A DNA stretch of 64,000 bases from contig NZ_JACXAC010000004.1 in NCBI RefSeq assembly GCF_014699055.1, positions 682,001 through 746,000 on the forward strand. Reading direction: 5' to 3'. The notes under the pieces are model-generated. The model worked only from the letters and a program-made list of their open reading frames with translations, had not been told where the DNA came from and searched no databases. Each line of letters starts with the position of its first letter. Position 1 is the first letter of the stretch. A program made the position numbers and the translations under genes. This DNA is from Hymenobacter armeniacus (lineage in GTDB: Bacteria; Bacteroidota; Bacteroidia; Cytophagales; Hymenobacteraceae). Below are positions 61,015 through 64,000 of the stretch, in pieces.

Positions 61015-62208
61015 ATGTTTTCCTTGATGACGTCTCTCCGCTTTCATCCGCTGAGCTTGTCGGCGGCGCTGGCGGCTGCCTTACTCGGCGGCTGCTCGTC
61101 GCCCGACAGCAACTCTGGTACCGCTGCCACCTCGGCCGCATCCGATACCACCGCCACTACCGGCAGTGCCACCCCGGGCAACTCACCCCTGCAAGTGGTG
61201 GCCGAGTTCAACGACCCGCAAATGGTGGGCGTGGCCGTGGCGCCCGGCGGGCAGGTGTTTGCCTGCTTTCCGCGCTGGGACTGGAACCCGTCTTACCCCA
61301 TTGCCAAAGTGGGGGCCAACAACACCCTCACGCCGTACCCCAACGCCAGCTGGTGCATGTGGAACGACTCCGTGAAATCGGAGCCGCTCAAGCACTGGAT
61401 TTGCCCGCAAAGCGTGTTTGCCGATAAATCGGGCATGGTGTGGGTGCTCGACCCGGCTTCGCCCGGCCTGAAATTCACGGTGCCCGGCGGCCCCAAGCTC
61501 GTCAAAACCGACCCCAAAACCGGCCAAGTGCTGCTCACCATTCCCTTCCCCGAAGCGGTGGCCCCGCGCAAGTCCTACCTCAACGACGTGCGCATCGACC
61601 TGCAAAACAACTACGCCTATATCACCGAATCGGGCCTCGGCGCCTTGGTCGTGGTCGACTTAAAAACGCTGAAATCGCGCCGCCTGCTCGATAAGCACCC
61701 TTCTACCAAAGCCGTGAAGGGCCTGGTCATCAAAGCCGAAGGCCACCCCATGATTGACCTGCAGGGCAAGCCCGCCCAGTTCAACGCCGACGGCATTGCC
61801 CTGAGCACCGACAATGCCTACCTCTACTATTGCCCCCTCACCGGCCATACGCTCTACCGCATCAAAACCGCCGCCCTCCGCGACCCGGCCCTCACCGAAG
61901 CCCAGCTGGGCCAGCAGGTCGAAACCGTGGGCGAAATCCCCGGCACCGATGGCCTGGAAATCGATGCCGCCAACAACGTCTACCTCACTTCCTTCGAGCA
62001 AAGCGCGCTCCTGCGCCGCACCCCGGCCGGCAAAATCGAAACCCTCGTGAAAGACCCGCGCCTGCAGTGGCCCGATACCTACAGCTTCACCGCCGACGGC
62101 ACGCTATACGTCACCAACTCCGGCATTCACAAAACGCCAAACTGGAACAAGGGCGTGGGCCAGCCCCGCCAGCCGTTCCGCATCTTCAAAATGGCCCTGC
62201 CCAAATAA
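61015..62208 (+). CDS. Lipoprotein of the major royal jelly/yellow family
   Basis: The 397-residue lipoprotein (lipobox LGGC at about residue 27, then a Ser/Thr-rich linker) carries a six-bladed propeller of the yellow/MRJP type: VGVAVAPGGQVFACFPRW, MVWVLDPASPG, SYLNDVRIDLQNNYAYITES, FNADGIALSTDNAYLYYCPL and GLEIDAANNVYLTS. Insect members include a dopachrome-conversion enzyme; the bacterial activity is unknown. A second in-frame ATG at 61027 is possible. It is monocistronic with terminators on both sides. Confidence 0.85.
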   Translation: MFSLMTSLRFHPLSLSAALAAALLGGCSSPDSNSGTAATSAASDTTATTGSATPGNSPLQVVAEFNDPQMVGVAVAPGGQVFACFPRWDWNPSYPIAKVGANNTLTPYPNASWCMWNDSVKSEPLKHWICPQSVFADKSGMVWVLDPASPGLKFTVPGGPKLVKTDPKTGQVLLTIPFPEAVAPRKSYLNDVRIDLQNNYAYITESGLGALVVVDLKTLKSRRLLDKHPSTKAVKGLVIKAEGHPMIDLQGKPAQFNADGIALSTDNAYLYYCPLTGHTLYRIKTAALRDPALTEAQLGQQVETVGEIPGTDGLEIDAANNVYLTSFEQSALLRRTPAGKIETLVKDPRLQWPDTYSFTADGTLYVTNSGIHKTPNWNKGVGQPRQPFRIFKMALPK

Positions 62209-62240
62209 AAATTGGGCTCGATTTAACCTCCTCTACAACC

Positions 62241-62272
62241 AGAAAGCCCCGCCAGCAATGGCGGGGCTTTCT
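62241..62272. terminator. Bidirectional hairpin terminator
   Basis: A 14-bp stem (62241-62254 with 62259-62272) capped by the loop GCAA, between convergent genes, with short A and T ends. Confidence 0.85.
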
Positions 62273-62313
62273 GCTATAAGCATGCGAATAAAATAGGATA
62301 GAGCTAGCTTAAC

Positions 62314-62847
62314 TTACTGCAAGGCCACTTTTTGAATCTTCACGCCCTTGGTAAAAATGTCGAGGTTCTCGCTCGGGTGCGCCAGGATGTCCATGCAGTG
62401 GCGGTGGCGCCGGTTCATGGTATCATGAATGGTATAAACGCCGTCGAGCTCGGGCGAGATGCCGCGCACCCGCACCTTATCACCAAAGTCAAACTTGCCA
62501 CCCCAGGGCTTGAGCAAGTCCCGGGAAAGCGCCATCCAGCGCTTCTTGGTCCCGTAGTGGCGCTTGATGTGGGAATTGTCGGCGGTGATGAACGGCTCGT
62601 TGTCCGTCTGGCTGGGCACGGCCTCGTAGATGGTGGCCGTCACCGTGTAGGTGAGGCTGCGGGGCACCAGCGCTTTTGCCTTTTTGGCCTTCACGGTGGC
62701 CGTGTGGCGGGCCATGCCGCGCGTGGAGAGGAAGGCCTTCATGCCCGTGGCCGTGGCGGCGGGCGCCGAATTGGCCGAATTAAAAAGCGGCGCTGCAAGC
62801 GTCGCAACTGCTAGAAATACATCTATAAATAACCGTGCATTATACAT
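62314..62847 (-). CDS. 3D-domain (double-psi barrel) protein
   Basis: The 177-residue exported protein has an N-terminal signal-like segment (LFIDVFLAVATLAAPLF), a basic linker and a C-terminal double-psi barrel of the 3D (MltA C-terminal) type: VTATIYEAVPSQTDNEPFIT, WMALSRDLL, FGDKVRVRG and LDGVYTIHDTMNRRHRHCMDIL with the Asp residues in expected places. MltA-type barrels act in peptidoglycan lysis; without the rest of MltA the enzymatic role is uncertain. Divergent from sucA with 448 bp between. Confidence 0.75.
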   Translation of the reverse strand: MYNARLFIDVFLAVATLAAPLFNSANSAPAATATGMKAFLSTRGMARHTATVKAKKAKALVPRSLTYTVTATIYEAVPSQTDNEPFITADNSHIKRHYGTKKRWMALSRDLLKPWGGKFDFGDKVRVRGISPELDGVYTIHDTMNRRHRHCMDILAHPSENLDIFTKGVKIQKVALQ

Positions 62848-63295
62848 TTATCCAGGGTTCGTTCAACCGCCTGTTAAGCCCGGCGGAATGGGCAAAACCC
62901 TTGCTTTTTGGGCAAGGGCGAAAAAGGTTAACGTTGAACACGTTGGATAAGTTTGCTAAAAATAAATTATCCAATTGCTAACGGCCTTGGAAGTAGCTGT
63001 CGGCCCATACATAGCAAAAAGTTTATAGAAGAAGCGGCGTCCGAGACCCGCGAAACGCCCGCCGGCGAAACAAATTCTTCTGTCGCACTCAGACATCGCC
63101 GGTGCCCACCCGTATCTACTTGCTACGGCAAGCCCGCGAAATTCTATAAATTGCCCTTCGCCCGCCCGGTAGGCGTAGCACCACGTTTGGGTAAATATGC
63201 CTGACTATAAGGCTTATTTGTAAACCCGAATTCAGGTTTTTGGCTCTGTATTAGGCCTGTTACTTTTGCTGAGCTTTACTTAAGCTCCTTCTCTC
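62848..63295. other. 448-bp gene-free divergent control region
   Basis: AT-rich, no ORF or RNA gene recognised. It holds an exact inverted repeat TTGGATAA (62943-62950) and TTATCCAA (62967-62974) with a 16-nt loop, a CCCTTGC/GCAAGGG stem near 62900, and the sucA promoter box at the right end. The palindromes may be operators for sucA or the 3D gene. Confidence 0.5.
63261..63268 (+). promoter_or_regulatory. -7 promoter box TACTTTTG of sucA
   Basis: TACTTTTG matches TAnnTTTG, with TTTG at 63239-63242 18 nt upstream as the -33 element. It lies 27 nt before the sucA ATG. Confidence 0.62.
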
Positions 63296-64000
63296 ATGGA
63301 CGCATACTCGTATATCGCCAACGCCGACGCCGCGGCTATCGAAACCCTCTATCATGCTTACCAGCAGAATCCAGAATCGGTTGATTACGGCTGGCGCAAG
63401 TTCTTTGAAGGGTTTGATTTCTCGCAGCAGTTTCCGGAAGGCGCCCCCGTAGTGCCCGGCAGTGGCAACACCACGAACGGCAACGGCGCCGCAGGCCCCA
63501 AGGCCGCCGCGCCAGCTGCCCCGCAGCCAGCCGACTACGGCGTGCTCCAAACGGCGGCTTCTACCAACAACGCGCCCGGCATCAGCAGTGGCGAGACGGC
63601 CTCCGATAAGGAAACGGCCGTGCGCAACCTCATCCACGCCTATCGCAGCCGCGGCCATCTGCGCGCCAAAACCAACCCGGTACGCGAGCGCAAAGACCGC
63701 AAGCCCCGCCTCGACCTGAGCGACTTCGGCCTGGGCGAAGCCGACATGGACACGGTGTTTAAAAACGGCGAAGGCCTGGGCCTGGGCCCGCAGGCCAAGC
63801 TGCGCGACATCGTGGCGGCGCTGGAGAAGATTTACACCGGCGCCATCGGCTTCGAGTACATGTACATCCGCGACCCGCAGGTGCTGGACTGGTTCCGCGC
63901 CAAAGTGGAGAAGGACTCGCTGGCCTTCAACCCCGGCGTGGAGTACAAGAAGCGCATCCTGAAGAAGCTGAACGAGGCTGTTGTCTTCGAGAATTTCCTG
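63296..64000 (+). CDS. sucA: 2-oxoglutarate dehydrogenase E1 component (N-terminal part)
   Basis: The first 235 residues of the thiamine-diphosphate E1 subunit, which decarboxylates 2-oxoglutarate in the TCA cycle. The N-terminal segment SYIANADAAAIETLYHAY, the helix QNPESVDYGWRKFFEGFDF, and the later VRNLIHAYRSRGHLRAKTNP and YTGAIGFEYMYIRD are typical. A Pro/Ala/Gly-rich linker lies at about residues 55-90. The gene continues past the right edge; sucB is expected next. A promoter box stands upstream. Confidence 0.95.
   Translation, partial: MDAYSYIANADAAAIETLYHAYQQNPESVDYGWRKFFEGFDFSQQFPEGAPVVPGSGNTTNGNGAAGPKAAAPAAPQPADYGVLQTAASTNNAPGISSGETASDKETAVRNLIHAYRSRGHLRAKTNPVRERKDRKPRLDLSDFGLGEADMDTVFKNGEGLGLGPQAKLRDIVAALEKIYTGAIGFEYMYIRDPQVLDWFRAKVEKDSLAFNPGVEYKKRILKKLNEAVVFENFL

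Overview
The window reads as a chromosomal segment of a GC-rich member of the Bacteroidota, most likely Hymenobacter or a close relative in the Hymenobacteraceae (inference). The reasons are two proteins with type IX secretion sorting domains (one type A, one type B), promoter boxes of the Bacteroidota form TAnnTTTG just upstream of several genes, no visible Shine-Dalgarno sequences, DUF3857/transglutaminase and MORN_2 proteins, an ALDH7-type aldehyde dehydrogenase and lipoproteins with Bacteroidota-style lipoboxes. I see no rRNA, tRNA, CRISPR array, transposase, integrase or phage gene. Most of the window looks like ordinary chromosome, densely coded on both strands, with strong hairpin terminators between many transcription units.

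Layout. 0-8.2 kb: Ldh-type oxidoreductase, Ppx/GppA phosphatase, RlmI-like methyltransferase, DinB protein, a penicillin-binding protein 2, dapF, a MOSC protein and a GNAT acetyltransferase. 8.3-13.3 kb: a four-gene glycan cassette (glycosyltransferase, UDP-galactopyranose mutase, family 1 glycosidase-like protein, RmlD-like reductase). 13.4-28.7 kb: secA, a T9SS beta-propeller protein, deoC with a SPOR lipoprotein, an M20 amidohydrolase, a barrel-like protein, a small heat shock protein, a DegP/HtrA protease, an orphan AAA ATPase, a small unknown protein and an ALDH7-like dehydrogenase. 28.7-31.7 kb, minus strand: a second sugar operon of two paralogous SDR epimerases and a GT2 glycosyltransferase. 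31.7-35.7 kb: a lipoprotein, then ECF sigma factor, probable anti-sigma factor and DUF4097 protein, then a secreted PPC/DUF296 protein. 35.8-43.3 kb: a 1099-residue TPR/MORN_2 protein followed by two DUF3857 proteins, one with a full transglutaminase triad and one with the triad lost. 43.4-50.1 kb: DUF4442 protein, a minus-strand run of tandem TonB_C protein, diadenylate-cyclase-like protein and small ORF, then RidA, bestrophin and a T9SS type B adhesin-like protein. 50.4-64 kb: a decayed FAD oxidoreductase, cyanophycinase, FUSC protein, 7TM sensor kinase, S9 peptidase, several small unknown proteins, a royal-jelly/yellow-like lipoprotein, a 3D-domain protein and the start of sucA.

Most distinctive signals: (i) imperfect or perfect palindromic repeats in five gaps between co-directional genes, each ending 5-42 bp before a start codon; (ii) a cyclase-like protein in which the RHR nucleotide-binding motif reads RYN; (iii) the MORN_2 protein plus active/inactive DUF3857 pair; (iv) an epimerase pair in which one member has Phe in place of the catalytic Tyr; (v) TAnnTTTG boxes only 4-8 nt from start codons, which predicts leaderless or nearly leaderless mRNAs.

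All functional calls rest on reading translated sequence and recalled family features. No database search was possible.
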